Source: Phenylobacterium aquaticum
Lineage (GTDB): Bacteria > Pseudomonadota > Alphaproteobacteria > Caulobacterales > Caulobacteraceae
Length of the DNA: 64,000 nucleotides
Reading direction: 5' to 3'
Assembly: GCF_022695515.1 (NCBI RefSeq)
Contig: NZ_JALDPT010000014.1
Coordinates: 1-64,000, forward strand
The notes below the pieces were generated by a model that saw nothing but the letters and a program-made list of their open reading frames with translations, had not been told where the DNA came from and did not search any database. The position numbers were made by a program, and so were the translations under genes. Shown here piece after piece: positions 28,387-37,804 of this stretch. Numbering within the stretch: the first letter of the stretch is position 1; each line of letters begins with the position of its first letter.

Positions 28387-29874
28387 TCAGCCCAGCTGGA
28401 GTTTCAGTTTCAGGGCCTGAGCCAGGGTGGTCGCCCGCTTGGTGGTCTGCTCGCCGAGCAGCATGTCCGTCCAGGCCGGATCGGTGGACAAGGTGAGGGT
28501 CTCGCCGCTGATGTCCAGGCTCGAATGGGGAAGGAGTGTCGGATTGCGGCCCGCCAGGTCGCAGCCCAGGCGGATGGCCGCGCCCAGGGCCCGGGCGCGC
28601 TGGCGTCGCTCCACCGTCAGGACGCGGGCGATGGTCGCGGGATCCGGCGGATTGGGCGCCGAGGAATGGCGCGAAAAGGCCACCGAGGCCAGGAAGGCGC
28701 GCTCGGCGTGGCTCATGCCGGCGATCGGCGCCCGCAGGACCTGGTCGAAGGCGAGATCCGCCCGGTGATCGGGGTGCAGACGGGCGCCAAGATCGGCCAG
28801 CCGGCAGGCCGCGGCCAGCAGGACGCCGTCCCGTTCGCCGAACATGGCCGGCAGACGCGAGAAAGGCCTAGTGAGCCAGGCCTCCAGGGCCGGTCCGAGG
28901 TCGCTCATCAGGCCGCGCAGGGCGGTCAGGGACTCGCAGCCCTCGATCAGCGGATCCTTGGCGCGGTCCTCGGCGCTCATGCCCTCCAGCAGCAGGCCCT
29001 CGCGGACGCCGAAGGCGGAGATCACCACCCGCTCGACGCCCAGGCGCTCGATCAGCGCCTCCAGCACGACGGCGGCATGGGGCAGGGTGTCGAAGCGCTT
29101 CTTGGACAGCCCCTCGATCCGTTCCAGCGAGCCCTTGGACTGCCGGGCGACAAAGCGGGCGAGGTCGACGGCGTCCGAACGGCCGATCTCGTACTGGTGG
29201 GCGACGTGCAGGGGATAGTCGGCCATGGCCATGTGCAGCAGGCCGAGATTGCGCCAGGCCCCGCCGACGGCGTGGAACTCGCGGGTCTGGAAGCGGTCGG
29301 CCACGGGCCGCAGGATCTGGTCGACCTTGCGTCGGGTGCGGTCATTGTCGAGGGCGGCCGGCGCGCCGAGCGCGAAGGGGCCGAGCGGCAAGGTGGTGCC
29401 GTCCTGGGCGTCGGGCAGGCGAATCAGCTCCAGGCTGGAGCCGCCGAGGTCCCCGACCACCCCTTGGGCGTCGGGATGGCCGGCCAGGACGCCGAGCGCC
29501 GCATAGCGGGCCTCTTCCTCGCCGGACAGGACCCGGACCCGAAAGCCAGTCTCATCGTGGATGCGCTGCAGGAAAGCCGGGCCGTCCTGGGCCTCGCGGG
29601 CCGCGGCCGTGGCGACGACGGCGATCTCGGAGGCGGGCCATCCGTCCAGCACGGTGCGGAACCGGCGCAGAGCCATCAGGGCCGTGGTCACGCCGTCCGG
29701 CGACAGGCGCCCCGTCGAGGTTAGGTCCCGGCCGAGTCCGGCCAGGGCCTTCTCGTTGAAGACCGTCCAGATCGCACGGCCTTCCAGCCGGTAAACCACA
29801 AGGCGGACCGAGTTCGAACCGATGTCGATGACGGCGGCCTGCCGGCCCGGGCTATTGTCCGCGCGAGGCCACAT
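28387..29874 (-). CDS. ppx: Ppx/GppA family exopolyphosphatase
   Basis: Releases phosphate from polyphosphate ends or acts on guanosine pentaphosphate. About 495 residues with the actin-fold phosphate loops [14 protein letters not shown] and [14 protein letters not shown], the catalytic-Glu region [13 protein letters not shown], and a C-terminal HD-like region ([20 protein letters not shown]). The ATG at 29874 overlaps the end of ppk1 by 23 bases; a TTG at 29880 is the other possible start. The pairing with ppk1 puts the making and breaking of polyphosphate in one transcript. Confidence 0.92.
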   Translation of the reverse strand: MWPRADNSPGRQAAVIDIGSNSVRLVVYRLEGRAIWTVFNEKALAGLGRDLTSTGRLSPDGVTTALMALRRFRTVLDGWPASEIAVVATAAAREAQDGPAFLQRIHDETGFRVRVLSGEEEARYAALGVLAGHPDAQGVVGDLGGSSLELIRLPDAQDGTTLPLGPFALGAPAALDNDRTRRKVDQILRPVADRFQTREFHAVGGAWRNLGLLHMAMADYPLHVAHQYEIGRSDAVDLARFVARQSKGSLERIEGLSKKRFDTLPHAAVVLEALIERLGVERVVISAFGVREGLLLEGMSAEDRAKDPLIEGCESLTALRGLMSDLGPALEAWLTRPFSRLPAMFGERDGVLLAAACRLADLGARLHPDHRADLAFDQVLRAPIAGMSHAERAFLASVAFSRHSSAPNPPDPATIARVLTVERRQRARALGAAIRLGCDLAGRNPTLLPHSSLDISGETLTLSTDPAWTDMLLGEQTTKRATTLAQALKLKLQLG

Positions 29875-32056
29875 GATCAATCGCGCGCGGCATGTCCTTC
29901 ACCTTCTGCCCCCGGCCGGAGAGGCTCGGGTTGGTCATGAAGTACTCGTGCGCGGAGAAGGCGCCCGGGTGATCCCATGATGGATCGCGGGTATAGCGGC
30001 CCTGGGCGTCCAGCGTCCAGCTTTGCGCCTCGTCCTTCAGATTGGCGACCATGATCTGCTGCAGCACCTGCTGGTGCACGGTGGGGTTCTCCACCGGGGT
30101 CAGGGCCTCGACGCGCCGGTCCAGGTTCCTGGGCATCCAGTCTGCCGACGAGATGAACACCCGGGCCTCGGCCGAGGGCATGGGCGCGCCGTTGGAGAAG
30201 GCGACGATCCGCGCGTGCTCCAGGAACCGCCCGACGATCGACTTGACCCGGATATTGTCCGACAGCCCCGGCACGCCCGGCCTCAGGCAGCAGATGCCGC
30301 GGATGACCAGGTCGATGGAGACCCCCGCCTGGCTGGCGGCGTACAGGGCGTCGATGATCACCGGATCGACCAGGGCGTTTAGCTTGGCCCAGATGGCCGC
30401 CGGCTTGCCGGCCCGGGCATTGTCCGCCTCGCGCCCGATCAGGTCGAGCAGGTCGTGCTTCATGGTCTCCGGCGAGAAGGAGAGCTTCTCCAGCCGGTCG
30501 GGCCGCGCATAGCCGGTGATGTAGTTGAACAGCCGCGCCGAATCCCGACCCAGCGCCGGGTCGGTCGTGAACAGGGACAGGTCGGTGTAGATGCGCGCCG
30601 TGACCGGGTGATAGTTGCCGGTGCCGAAGTGGCAGTAGGTGCGCAGCGCATCGCCCTCCTTGCGCACCACCATCGAGAGCTTGGCGTGGGTCTTGTACTC
30701 GACGAAGCCGAAGACGACGTGGACGCCGGCGCGCTCCAGATCGCGGGCCCACTTCAGATTGGCCTCCTCGTCGAACCGGGCCTTGATCTCGACCAGGGCG
30801 GTGACGTTCTTGCCGTTCTCGGCCGCCTCGATCAGGGCCGCGACGATCGGGCTGTTGGAGGAGGTCCGGTAGAGGGTCTGCTTGATCGCCAGCACATTGG
30901 GGTCGCGGGCGGCCTGCCGCAGGAACTGGACCACCACGTCGAAGCTCTCGAAGGGGTGGTGGACGAGGATGTCCTTTTCGCGGATCGCGGCGAAGCAGTC
31001 GCCGGCGTGGTCGCGGATCCGCTCGGGGAAGCGGGGCTCGAAGGCCTTGAACTTCAGCTCCGGCCGGTCGGCGGGGATCAGCTGGTTGAGCTCGTCCAGG
31101 CCCAGGAGGCCGTCGATCAGGACCACATCCTCGTCCTGGGCGTGGAGGTTCTCGCTGATGAAGACGCGAAGCTCCTTGGGCATGGCCGATTCGATCTCGA
31201 TCCGGACCACTGAGCCGAGGCGGCGCTGCTTCAGGCGCATCTCGAACTCGCGGACCAGGTCCTCGGCCTCTTCCTCCATCTCCACATCCGAGTCGCGGAT
31301 CAGGCGGAACACGCCGAGCGAATCGATATCGCAGCCGGGGAACAGCCGGTCGAGAAACAGGGCGACCATGCCTTCCAGGGCGATGAACCTGCGCTCCGTC
31401 TTGCGGCGACGGCCGGCCGGGGCCGGCAGTTCCCAGAAGCGGGCGACCTGGGCCGGAATGGGGACCAGGGCGTAGAGCATCCGCCCGTCGCCCGCCCGGC
31501 GCAGCTTGAGCACCAGGGAGAAGGCGAGGTTCGGGATGAAGGGGAATGGGTGGGCCGGGTCGATGGCGAGCGGCGTCAGGACCGGGAACACCCGCGACAG
31601 GAACACCTCTTCCAGCGCCTGGCGCTCGGTCAGGGTGACCTGGTCGGGGGAGACGACGCGGAGGCCTTCGTCGGCCAGCTCGGCGGCCAGGTTGCGCCAG
31701 CGGGTCTGCTGGTCGGCCATCAGCACCGCGGCCTCGGCATTGACCCGTTCGAGCTGCTCAGCCGGGGTCAGGCCTTCCTGGCTCAGCGCGCGCACGCCCT
31801 CGCGGACCTGAGCCTTCAGGCCGGCCACGCGCACCATGTAGAATTCATCGAGATTGTTGGCGCAGATCGACAGGAAGCGCAGGCGCTCAAGCAGGGGATG
31901 GCGCGGGTTCTTGCTCTCGTCGAGGACGCGCTCGTTGAAGGCCAGCCAGGAGAGTTCGCGGTTGAAGAACCGCGACGGCGACTTCGCCAGGTCCGGATCC
32001 AGGACAAGACTAGCGGCGTCGGCGACCGGAGGGGCGATGGGCGCAGCGAGGGGCAT
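29852..32056 (-). CDS. ppk1: Polyphosphate kinase 1
   Basis: Polymerises the gamma phosphate of ATP into polyphosphate at the membrane. The 734-residue protein has the N-domain ([20 protein letters not shown]), the helical bundle domain ([19 protein letters not shown]) and both phospholipase-D-like C domains. The catalytic His lies in [15 protein letters not shown], with a second conserved His in [14 protein letters not shown] and YCHFGTG just before. It follows hdaA by 79 bases and overlaps ppx. Confidence 0.96.
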   Translation of the reverse strand: MPLAAPIAPPVADAASLVLDPDLAKSPSRFFNRELSWLAFNERVLDESKNPRHPLLERLRFLSICANNLDEFYMVRVAGLKAQVREGVRALSQEGLTPAEQLERVNAEAAVLMADQQTRWRNLAAELADEGLRVVSPDQVTLTERQALEEVFLSRVFPVLTPLAIDPAHPFPFIPNLAFSLVLKLRRAGDGRMLYALVPIPAQVARFWELPAPAGRRRKTERRFIALEGMVALFLDRLFPGCDIDSLGVFRLIRDSDVEMEEEAEDLVREFEMRLKQRRLGSVVRIEIESAMPKELRVFISENLHAQDEDVVLIDGLLGLDELNQLIPADRPELKFKAFEPRFPERIRDHAGDCFAAIREKDILVHHPFESFDVVVQFLRQAARDPNVLAIKQTLYRTSSNSPIVAALIEAAENGKNVTALVEIKARFDEEANLKWARDLERAGVHVVFGFVEYKTHAKLSMVVRKEGDALRTYCHFGTGNYHPVTARIYTDLSLFTTDPALGRDSARLFNYITGYARPDRLEKLSFSPETMKHDLLDLIGREADNARAGKPAAIWAKLNALVDPVIIDALYAASQAGVSIDLVIRGICCLRPGVPGLSDNIRVKSIVGRFLEHARIVAFSNGAPMPSAEARVFISSADWMPRNLDRRVEALTPVENPTVHQQVLQQIMVANLKDEAQSWTLDAQGRYTRDPSWDHPGAFSAHEYFMTNPSLSGRGQKVKDMPRAIDHVASRGQ

Positions 32057-32135
32057 GGTCGGTTCTACTCTAAGACGGCCGTTCAGACATCTGTTGGATC
32101 AAGTGGTCTTGAACCCGACGGATGACAGCTGCAAG

Positions 32136-32810
32136 TCAGCCCTGGAAAAGGTCAAGATTCTCCGTATCTCCCTCGAGAATCTGCCGGGCGAGCGCGCGAG
32201 AAATGGGCCGCTGTTCGTCATCTGCGGCGTCGTCCAGCCGCTTGACGATCTCACGAGCGGCCGGGATCGACCGTTCCATGCGCCGCAGGAGATAGGGAAA
32301 GACCTCCTTGGGCGGACGAATGCTGCGGGCCTTGAAGAACTTGCGCAGCACGCCTTCCAGCACGACATCGTCCGGCTCCTCGATCAGGGCAACGGGCATG
32401 GCGTTGAGCCGGGAGCGCAGGTCGGGCAGGGCGGCGGGCCAGGCGACCGGGGCTGTCTTGGCCGTCAGCAGCAGCCCGCCGCCCTCGTGGCCGGCCATGT
32501 TGATCAGGTGGAACAGCGCCTCGTCATCGACGCCCAGATCGACATCCTCCAGCAGGACGGGACGGCCCGGCGCGTGGGCGACGGCGGGGGCCAGGCGATC
32601 GAGGGTGATGGCGTCGGCGCGGGCGGCCCAATCGCGCGCCAGATGGGTCTTGCCGGAGCCCTCGGGCCCGACGAGGGCCAGGCAACCGGTGTGCCAGCCC
32701 GGCCAGGCGTCCAGGGCGGCGAGGGCATGGGCGTTCGAGGGGCCAGTGACGAAGTCGCTGCGCGCATAGGACACCGGTCGCCTGAGTTTCAGGCGCAGCT
32801 GGCGGGTCAT
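32136..32810 (-). CDS. hdaA: DnaA regulator HdaA (Hda-like AAA+ protein)
   Basis: HdaA promotes hydrolysis of DnaA-bound ATP after the replisome loads, preventing over-initiation. The 224-residue product begins MTRQLRLKLRRPVSYARSDF, a clamp-binding-like N terminus. It has one AAA+ domain with Walker A LVGPEGSGKTHLA, Walker B-like PVLLEDVDLG and an Arg-finger region LRSRLNAMPVALIEEPDD. There is no DnaA-type DNA-binding domain, which separates it from DnaA. The ATG at 32810 fits; a GTG/ATG extension to 32852 is unlikely. The hdaA-ppk1 order supports the assignment. Confidence 0.9.
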   Translation of the reverse strand: MTRQLRLKLRRPVSYARSDFVTGPSNAHALAALDAWPGWHTGCLALVGPEGSGKTHLARDWAARADAITLDRLAPAVAHAPGRPVLLEDVDLGVDDEALFHLINMAGHEGGGLLLTAKTAPVAWPAALPDLRSRLNAMPVALIEEPDDVVLEGVLRKFFKARSIRPPKEVFPYLLRRMERSIPAAREIVKRLDDAADDEQRPISRALARQILEGDTENLDLFQG

Positions 32811-32939
32811 GCGGGACGTCCGGCGCGGCAGGTCACGATCTGAATTTACCAAGCGGACGGGCGCGGGTCGATGCGGCGGGCGGCGACGTCTGGGGATGAG
32901 CGCCGAACGCCTGTTGATGGCGCGCGTCCGAGAGGGGCT

Positions 32940-33701
32940 TCAGCCCTCGGCGGGCTTGCGATCTCGGGCCGACATCAAGCTCCAGCCCTCGGGACGGAGC
33001 AGCTCGATCGGCGAGAAGCGGACCTTGTAGTCCATCTTGTCCGAGCCCCTGACCCAATAGCCCAGATAGACGTAGGGAATGTCGGTCAGGCGGGCCTGGA
33101 CGATGTGGTCCAGGATCACGAAGGAGCCCAGGCTGCGACGCCCCAAGGTCGGGTCGTAGAAGCTGTACACCAGGGACAGGCCGTCGCTCATCATGTCGAC
33201 CAGGGCGCAGGCGACCAGATCACCGGGGCCGCCATCCTTGGACTTCAGGCGATATTCGATGATGTGGGTGCGGACCGCGGTGTCCTCGACCATGGCGACA
33301 TAGTCGGGCCAGGCCATTTCGGCCATGCCGCCGTCGGCATGGCGGGTCAGCAGATAGCGGCGGAGCAGATCGAACTGCTCCATGGTCGCCTCGGCCTCGA
33401 CGAGGTGGCGCTCCAGGTCGTCATTGCGGGCGAGAACCTTGCGCTCCGAACGCGAGAAGACGTAGTCGCGCGCCGGAATCCGGGCCGAGACGCAGGCCGA
33501 GCACGACTCGCAGGCCGGGCGATAGGCGATGTTCTGGGACCGGCGGAAGCCCACTAGGGTCAGGCTGTCATTGACACTGGCGCCGTCGGACAGAGGCAGG
33601 TGCGCGAAAACCTTCCGCTCATGGCGGTCAGGCAGGTAGGGACACGGCGAGGGCGCGGTCAGGAAGAACCTGAGCTGTCGCGTCGGGAAATGCTGCGTCA
33701 C
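32940..33701 (-). CDS. bpt: Aspartate/glutamate leucyltransferase (Bpt)
   Basis: Attaches leucine from Leu-tRNA to proteins with N-terminal Asp or Glu, marking them for ClpS/ClpAP degradation. The 253-residue protein has the Cys-rich N-domain (CESCSACVSARIPARDYVFS) and the GNAT-like C-domain (GLSLVYSFYDPTLGRRSLGSFVIL, YVYLGYWVRGSDKMDYKVRF). The start is a GTG at 33701 with AAGGTG about 10 bases before it. Bacterial bpt/ate enzymes look alike, so a clean split from arginyltransferase is by family knowledge only. Confidence 0.92.
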   Translation of the reverse strand: MTQHFPTRQLRFFLTAPSPCPYLPDRHERKVFAHLPLSDGASVNDSLTLVGFRRSQNIAYRPACESCSACVSARIPARDYVFSRSERKVLARNDDLERHLVEAEATMEQFDLLRRYLLTRHADGGMAEMAWPDYVAMVEDTAVRTHIIEYRLKSKDGGPGDLVACALVDMMSDGLSLVYSFYDPTLGRRSLGSFVILDHIVQARLTDIPYVYLGYWVRGSDKMDYKVRFSPIELLRPEGWSLMSARDRKPAEG

Positions 33702-33887
33702 GGACTTGCGATCACCTTGAAAACAGGGCGCCTGAAGGGATTAGGCGTCATGCTGGCGATGCGCGCAAGTCCGCGCTTTGGGGACAATCCCCCGCTGGGC
33801 GCGTCAAAGCGTCCATGTCCGCCCGCGATCACGGGCTTGTGCTGGCTTAACCGGACCCTGAGCTGGCGTCGGAGGTCCGCCATCGGA

Positions 33888-34793
33888 TCAGAAGGCGTGG
33901 TCTGGCGGCAGCACCGGCGCCTCGCGAAGCAGCACGATGGCCATCCGCCGGTTGCCGGGCAGGGTAGGGTCGTCGGGATAGAGCGGCTCGGAATTGGCCT
34001 TGCCCGACACCTGATAGACCCGGTCCGGCGCGACGCCGGCCGATTGCAGCACCTTGCGCGAGGCGTCGGCGCGGGCGGAGGACAGCGCCCAGTCGCCGTC
34101 GGCCAGAGCGCCGTTCAGGCTGGCGGAGGTGTGACCCGAAATGGTGATGCGGTTCGGCAGCTGGTTGATGATCTTGGCGACCGCGCGCAGCAGCACCTTG
34201 GCCCGGGCGTTCGGCTGGGTCTGGCCCTGGTCGAACAGCGAGCGACCTTCCTGGTCGACCAGCTGGATGCGCAGGCCTTCCGGCGTCTGGTCGACGATGA
34301 TGTTCTTGGAGAGCTCGGCCAGCTCCGGCATGTCCTGCAGGGCCTGGCGCAGAGATTGGGCGGCCGAGGCGAAGGCCGCTTCCTCCCGCTTCTCCATCGC
34401 CTCGCGCATGGAGTCCTGGGAGGGTTGGGCGTCGTTGGCCGACTTGGCGGCGTCCTTGGCCCGGCCATTGTCCGGGTTCTGGGAGTCCGGCGCCATTTCC
34501 TGGATCACGGACGACGATCCGGCGTGGGCCGAACCATCCTCGCCCAGGGCGGTGCCGCCCAGGATGCCGCCGGCGCCGGAGGTCGTCTCCGACACGCTGG
34601 CGGGCGCGAAATAGTTGGCAATGCCCTTCTTCTGTTCCGGGCTCGTGGTGTTGATCAGCCACATGAGCAGGAAGAAGGCCATCATCGCGGTCACGAAGTC
34701 GGCGTAGGCGACCTTCCAGGCGCCGCCGTGGTGGCCGCCGCCGACCACCTTCTTGACCTTCTTGATCATCACCGGCGCTTCGCCGACCGCCAT
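33888..34793 (-). CDS. motB: Flagellar motor stator protein MotB
   Basis: MotB anchors the stator to peptidoglycan and carries the proton-conducting aspartate. The 301-residue protein has a basic N terminus, a single membrane helix with the key D32 in AYADFVTAMMAFFLLMWLIN, a linker, and an OmpA-type peptidoglycan-binding domain (RITISGHTSASLNGALADGD, SSARADASRKVL, GNRRMAIVLL). motA is not adjacent, as is usual in Caulobacter-like genomes. A CtrA-like box lies about 50 bases upstream. Confidence 0.94.
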   Translation of the reverse strand: MAVGEAPVMIKKVKKVVGGGHHGGAWKVAYADFVTAMMAFFLLMWLINTTSPEQKKGIANYFAPASVSETTSGAGGILGGTALGEDGSAHAGSSSVIQEMAPDSQNPDNGRAKDAAKSANDAQPSQDSMREAMEKREEAAFASAAQSLRQALQDMPELAELSKNIIVDQTPEGLRIQLVDQEGRSLFDQGQTQPNARAKVLLRAVAKIINQLPNRITISGHTSASLNGALADGDWALSSARADASRKVLQSAGVAPDRVYQVSGKANSEPLYPDDPTLPGNRRMAIVLLREAPVLPPDHAF

Positions 34794-34840
34794 GACTCAA
34801 CCCCGATCCGACTGACTGAGGGAAGGGTGGCCGACGCGCG

Positions 34841-34855
34841 TTAAGATGCGGTTTA
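34841..34855. promoter_or_regulatory. CtrA-like box upstream of motB
   Basis: TTAA-N7-TTTA (34841-34855) differs by one base from the CtrA consensus TTAA-N7-TTAA. It lies 48 bases before the motB start in the short gap between motB and the next minus-strand gene. Late flagellar genes are CtrA-linked in Caulobacter, so the place is sensible, but binding is inferred. Confidence 0.45.
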
Positions 34856-34864
34856 GGTTACCGG

Positions 34865-35200
34865 CTAGATCACTTCGAACGCGAACATCGCGCCGATGAT
34901 CCCCAGGCCGACCAGCCCCAGGATGAACAGCGTGTCCGCGACCAGCTCCAGGCGATGATGCAAGGTGGTGCGCTGGTCCGACCTCAGGGAAAGATAGGCG
35001 AAGAGGGCGCTGAGCACGAAGGCGACGGCGGCCCCGCCCGCATATTCATCGACATGGCTGGGCCCCTTGTGAGTCTCGACGATCTTCACCAGCCCGATCA
35101 AGGTGGCGCAGGCGCCGATCATGGTCCCGCAATTGTAGATAATGCGCTCTGGCAATTGCCCCGTGGTGGGCCCTGTCGTCGCGGCGGCTTGCTTGGCCAT
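34865..35200 (-). CDS. Small integral membrane protein (111 aa), unknown
   Basis: After a polar Ala/Thr/Gly N terminus (AKQAAATTGPTTGQLPERI) come three likely membrane helices: IIYNCGTMIGACATLIGLVK, YAGGAAVAFVLSALFAYLSL and LFILGLVGLGIIGAMFAFEV. Between them lies a charged His/Arg stretch (RSDQRTTLHHRLELVADT). I do not know the family. It is upstream of motB on the same strand with a 71-base gap, so a motility link is possible but unproven. Confidence 0.75.
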   Translation of the reverse strand: MAKQAAATTGPTTGQLPERIIYNCGTMIGACATLIGLVKIVETHKGPSHVDEYAGGAAVAFVLSALFAYLSLRSDQRTTLHHRLELVADTLFILGLVGLGIIGAMFAFEVI

Positions 35201-35304
35201 GAAAGAGTCCTCCGGGCGGCGGTCCTCGCCCGGTGGCTGCGGCGGGACTCGACGCGAGACGCTAATCCGGCATTGCTAAGCTAGAAAGATGCGTGGAGCA
35301 CAGA

Positions 35305-35820
35305 ATGGGGAACCTGATCGAGACGGATCGGCTGGCCCTGCGGGAGCTGCAGGTGGGTCTGGACGAGGCCTTTGTCCTTGAGCTGCTCTCGTCCCGCGGA
35401 TTCATCGAGAACATCGGGGATCGCGGAGTCCGCGATCTGGAGAGCGCCCGGCGCTACATTCTTGAGGGCCCTGGGGCCAGCTATGCCCAGAACGGGTATG
35501 GCCTGTGGCGGGTCGCCCGGCGCGAGGACGATACGCCCGTGGGGATTTGCGGACTGGTCCGGCGTGACGGTCTTGAGGCCCCGGACGTCGGCTACGCCTT
35601 CCTGGAGGAGACCTGGGGGCGGGGCTATGCGGTGGAGGCCGCCTCGGCGACCTTGGACTATGCGCGCCGGGTGCTGGGCCTGGGCCTGATCCTGGCGATC
35701 ACCAAGCCGGGAAATCAGGCGTCCATGCGCGTCCTGGAAAAGATCGGCATGCGGTTCGAGAAGATGATCACCTTGCCGGGCATGACCGAGCCCAGCACCT
35801 ATTTCACGAGCGCGCCCTGA
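35305..35820 (+). CDS. GNAT-family (RimJ/RimL-like) N-acetyltransferase
   Basis: A 171-residue acetyl-CoA-dependent transferase. It has ETDRLALRELQVGLDEAFVL at the start, VGICGLVRRDGLEAPDVGYA, the CoA-binding turn WGRGYAVEAASATLDYARR, and a C-terminal NQASMRVLEKIGMRFEKM typical of the RimJ/RimL branch. The ATG at 35305 has GGAG 6 bases upstream; a GTG at 35293 is an alternative. The substrate is unknown. It converges with the NUDIX gene, overlapping it by 17 bases. Confidence 0.88.
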   Translation: MGNLIETDRLALRELQVGLDEAFVLELLSSRGFIENIGDRGVRDLESARRYILEGPGASYAQNGYGLWRVARREDDTPVGICGLVRRDGLEAPDVGYAFLEETWGRGYAVEAASATLDYARRVLGLGLILAITKPGNQASMRVLEKIGMRFEKMITLPGMTEPSTYFTSAP

Positions 35821-36198
35821 GCGCCGGCAGGACCCGGGTCTCCAGCAGCGGGGCAAGCCGCACATCCGGCAGCGACCCCGGGATGATCCAGAGCAGTTCC
35901 TCGATCTCGGCTCGGGGGGCGATCTCGCCGCTCACGGTCGTCTCGTAGACGCTGGACCGCACCAGGGCGTCAGGCTCGTTGGCCGCGGGCGCCTCGAAGC
36001 GACCAAAGGCCGTGGCCTGGTCGAGACGGCAGCCCAGTTCCTCCTCCAGCTCCCGGGCCAGGGCAGGGATTTCCGCCTCGCCCGGCTCGGGCTTGCCGCC
36101 CGGAAGCATGAAGGTCACCGTGCCGGCCTTGCGGACCGTCAGCAGCCGGCCCGCGTCTCGCGGATCAGGGCCGCGACGACCTGGATGATCCGGCTCAC
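35804..36198 (-). CDS. NUDIX hydrolase, interrupted by a one-base frameshift
   Basis: Hydrolyses a nucleoside diphosphate linked to another group. The start is a GTG at 36198 whose bases overlap the hemB TGA (GTGA). It reads VSRIIQVVAALIRE and then breaks. The next frame gives AGRLLTVRKAGTVTFMLPGG and the Nudix box GGKPEPGEAEIPALARELEEEL, with the catalytic Glu residues in RELEEEL intact. One base added near 36157-36165 restores a 131-residue protein. Coupling to hemB is shown by the overlap; a metabolic link to it is not. Confidence 0.85.
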
Positions 36199-37211
36199 GC
36201 CCCCAGCATGCGCGCCGCCACCGGCGCGAAATAGGTGATGACCCCGGCCGCGCCGGCGCGCTTGAAGGCGCCCAGGCTCTCCATGATGGCCCGGTCCTCG
36301 TCCAGCCAGCCATTGCCGGTGGCGGCCTTGATCATGGCGTACTCGCCGGAGACCTGGAAGGCGAAGGTCGGCATCTTGAAGGTCTCGGCCACCCGCTGGA
36401 CGATGTCGAGATAGGGCATGCCCGGCTTGACCATGACCATGTCAGCGCCCTCGGCGATGTCGAGGGCCACCTCGCGCAGGGCTTCCTCGGTGTTGGCGAA
36501 GTCCATCTGATAGGTCTTCTTGTCGCCGGGATTGTCCACTGACCCCGTGCCCAGCTTTCCGGAGCCGATGGCCTCGCGATAGGGGCCGTAGAAGGCCGAG
36601 GCGTACTTGGCCGCATAGGACATGATCATCACATCCTGATGGCCGCCGCCTTCCAGCGCCTGGCGCAGCGCGCCGACCCGGCCGTCCATCATGTCGGAGG
36701 GGGCGAGAATGTCGGCGCCGGCCTCGGCCTGCATGATCCCCTGGGCGACCAGGCGTTCGATCGTTGGGTCGTTGAGGATGCGGCCGCCTTCGATGATCCC
36801 GTCATGGCCGTGGTCGGTGAAGGGATCGAGCGCAACGTCGCACATGATTCCGACTTCCGGCGCGGCGTCCTTCATGGCCTTGACTGCTCGCGCGACGACG
36901 CCGTCGGGATCCAGCGCCAGGGTGCCGGCGGCGTCCTTCTTGGCGCCGTCGATATGGGGGAAGACTGCGATCGCCGGGATGCCCAGGCGGCGGGCCTCGA
37001 CCGCGGCCTTGGCGCATTCCTTCACCGACAGGCGCGACACGCCGGGCATGGAGGCCACGGGGATCTCGCCTTCGCCCTCATGCACCACCATCGACCAGAT
37101 CAGGTCGGCGGGCGTCAGCACGGTCTCGCGCACCAGGCGGCGCACCCAGTCGGCCTGGCGCAGGCGGCGCAGACGCAGGGCGGGATAGGCGGCGAGGGGG
37201 GCGGGGGACAT
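36195..37211 (-). CDS. hemB: Porphobilinogen synthase (delta-aminolevulinic acid dehydratase) HemB
   Basis: Joins two 5-aminolevulinate molecules into porphobilinogen, the second step of haem synthesis here. The 338-residue protein starts at the ATG at 37211 (MSPAPLAAYPALRLRRLRQA). Schiff-base lysines lie in IMSYAAKYASAFYGP and MVMVKPGMPYLDI. The metal site has LCDVALDPFTDHGHDG-like sequence (IMCDVALDPFTDHGHDG), with Asp where zinc enzymes have Cys, suggesting the Mg/K-type enzyme. hemA is about 5 kb away on the other strand. Confidence 0.96.
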   Translation of the reverse strand: MSPAPLAAYPALRLRRLRQADWVRRLVRETVLTPADLIWSMVVHEGEGEIPVASMPGVSRLSVKECAKAAVEARRLGIPAIAVFPHIDGAKKDAAGTLALDPDGVVARAVKAMKDAAPEVGIMCDVALDPFTDHGHDGIIEGGRILNDPTIERLVAQGIMQAEAGADILAPSDMMDGRVGALRQALEGGGHQDVMIMSYAAKYASAFYGPYREAIGSGKLGTGSVDNPGDKKTYQMDFANTEEALREVALDIAEGADMVMVKPGMPYLDIVQRVAETFKMPTFAFQVSGEYAMIKAATGNGWLDEDRAIMESLGAFKRAGAAGVITYFAPVAARMLGA

Positions 37212-37231
37212 GGTCGGGACTCCGGGGGAAC

Positions 37232-37708
37232 CTAGGCCGCGCTGTCGCCGATCCCCCGCTCGGACGCAAGCCTGATGAAGCCAATGGCCGGGGCGGCGAC
37301 AAGCCAGAGCCCGGTGAGAATCGACAGGATCACGCCGGCGACCACCAGGCCGATGACCCGACCGTCCAGGCTCATATGGGCCATCTCGATATTGTAGCTG
37401 TGGTCCTGGCTCCAGCCATGGACCCCGCCCGCCGCGATGAGTTCGGACAGGCCGCTCACCAGGGCCGTCACGAAGCAGACGCCGGCGGCGAGGGTCAGGG
37501 CGAAGGCCACCCAGAAGATGCGGATCTGGAAGGTGTGGTGGCTGCGAATGCGCGCCGGAGCCTCGTCGCGCTGCACATAGGCGATGATCACCGCGATCAG
37601 GGCGGGGACGCCGGCGAAGAAGATCGCCGCGAACAGCAGCCCATAATTCACCAGCGCGAGGTTCCGCGCCGTCTCTCCCTGCCGCCAACGGCCGGCGTCG
37701 TCGCCCAT
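37232..37708 (-). CDS. DUF4870-like membrane protein
   Basis: 158 residues from the ATG at 37708 (MGDDAGRWRQGE) with about three or four membrane helices: ALVNYGLLFAAIFFAGVPAL, FWVAFALTLAAGVCFVTALV and VIGLVVAGVILSILTGLWLV. A basic segment after the first (DEAPARIRSHHTFQIRIFWV) is typical of DUF4870 proteins, whose function is unknown. It is upstream of hemB on the same strand, 20 bases apart, so both may share a transcript. It is divergent from the acyl-CoA dehydrogenase gene. Confidence 0.8.
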   Translation of the reverse strand: MGDDAGRWRQGETARNLALVNYGLLFAAIFFAGVPALIAVIIAYVQRDEAPARIRSHHTFQIRIFWVAFALTLAAGVCFVTALVSGLSELIAAGGVHGWSQDHSYNIEMAHMSLDGRVIGLVVAGVILSILTGLWLVAAPAIGFIRLASERGIGDSAA

Positions 37709-37804
37709 GGGAATCCTCTCCAGCCGCAGCGTCACGTCGTTGACAGGTTGCGCCAGCGGAGCCAGTTCCTCAACCCAACCATATTGAGGGCGGTTCCCAG
37801 GACC

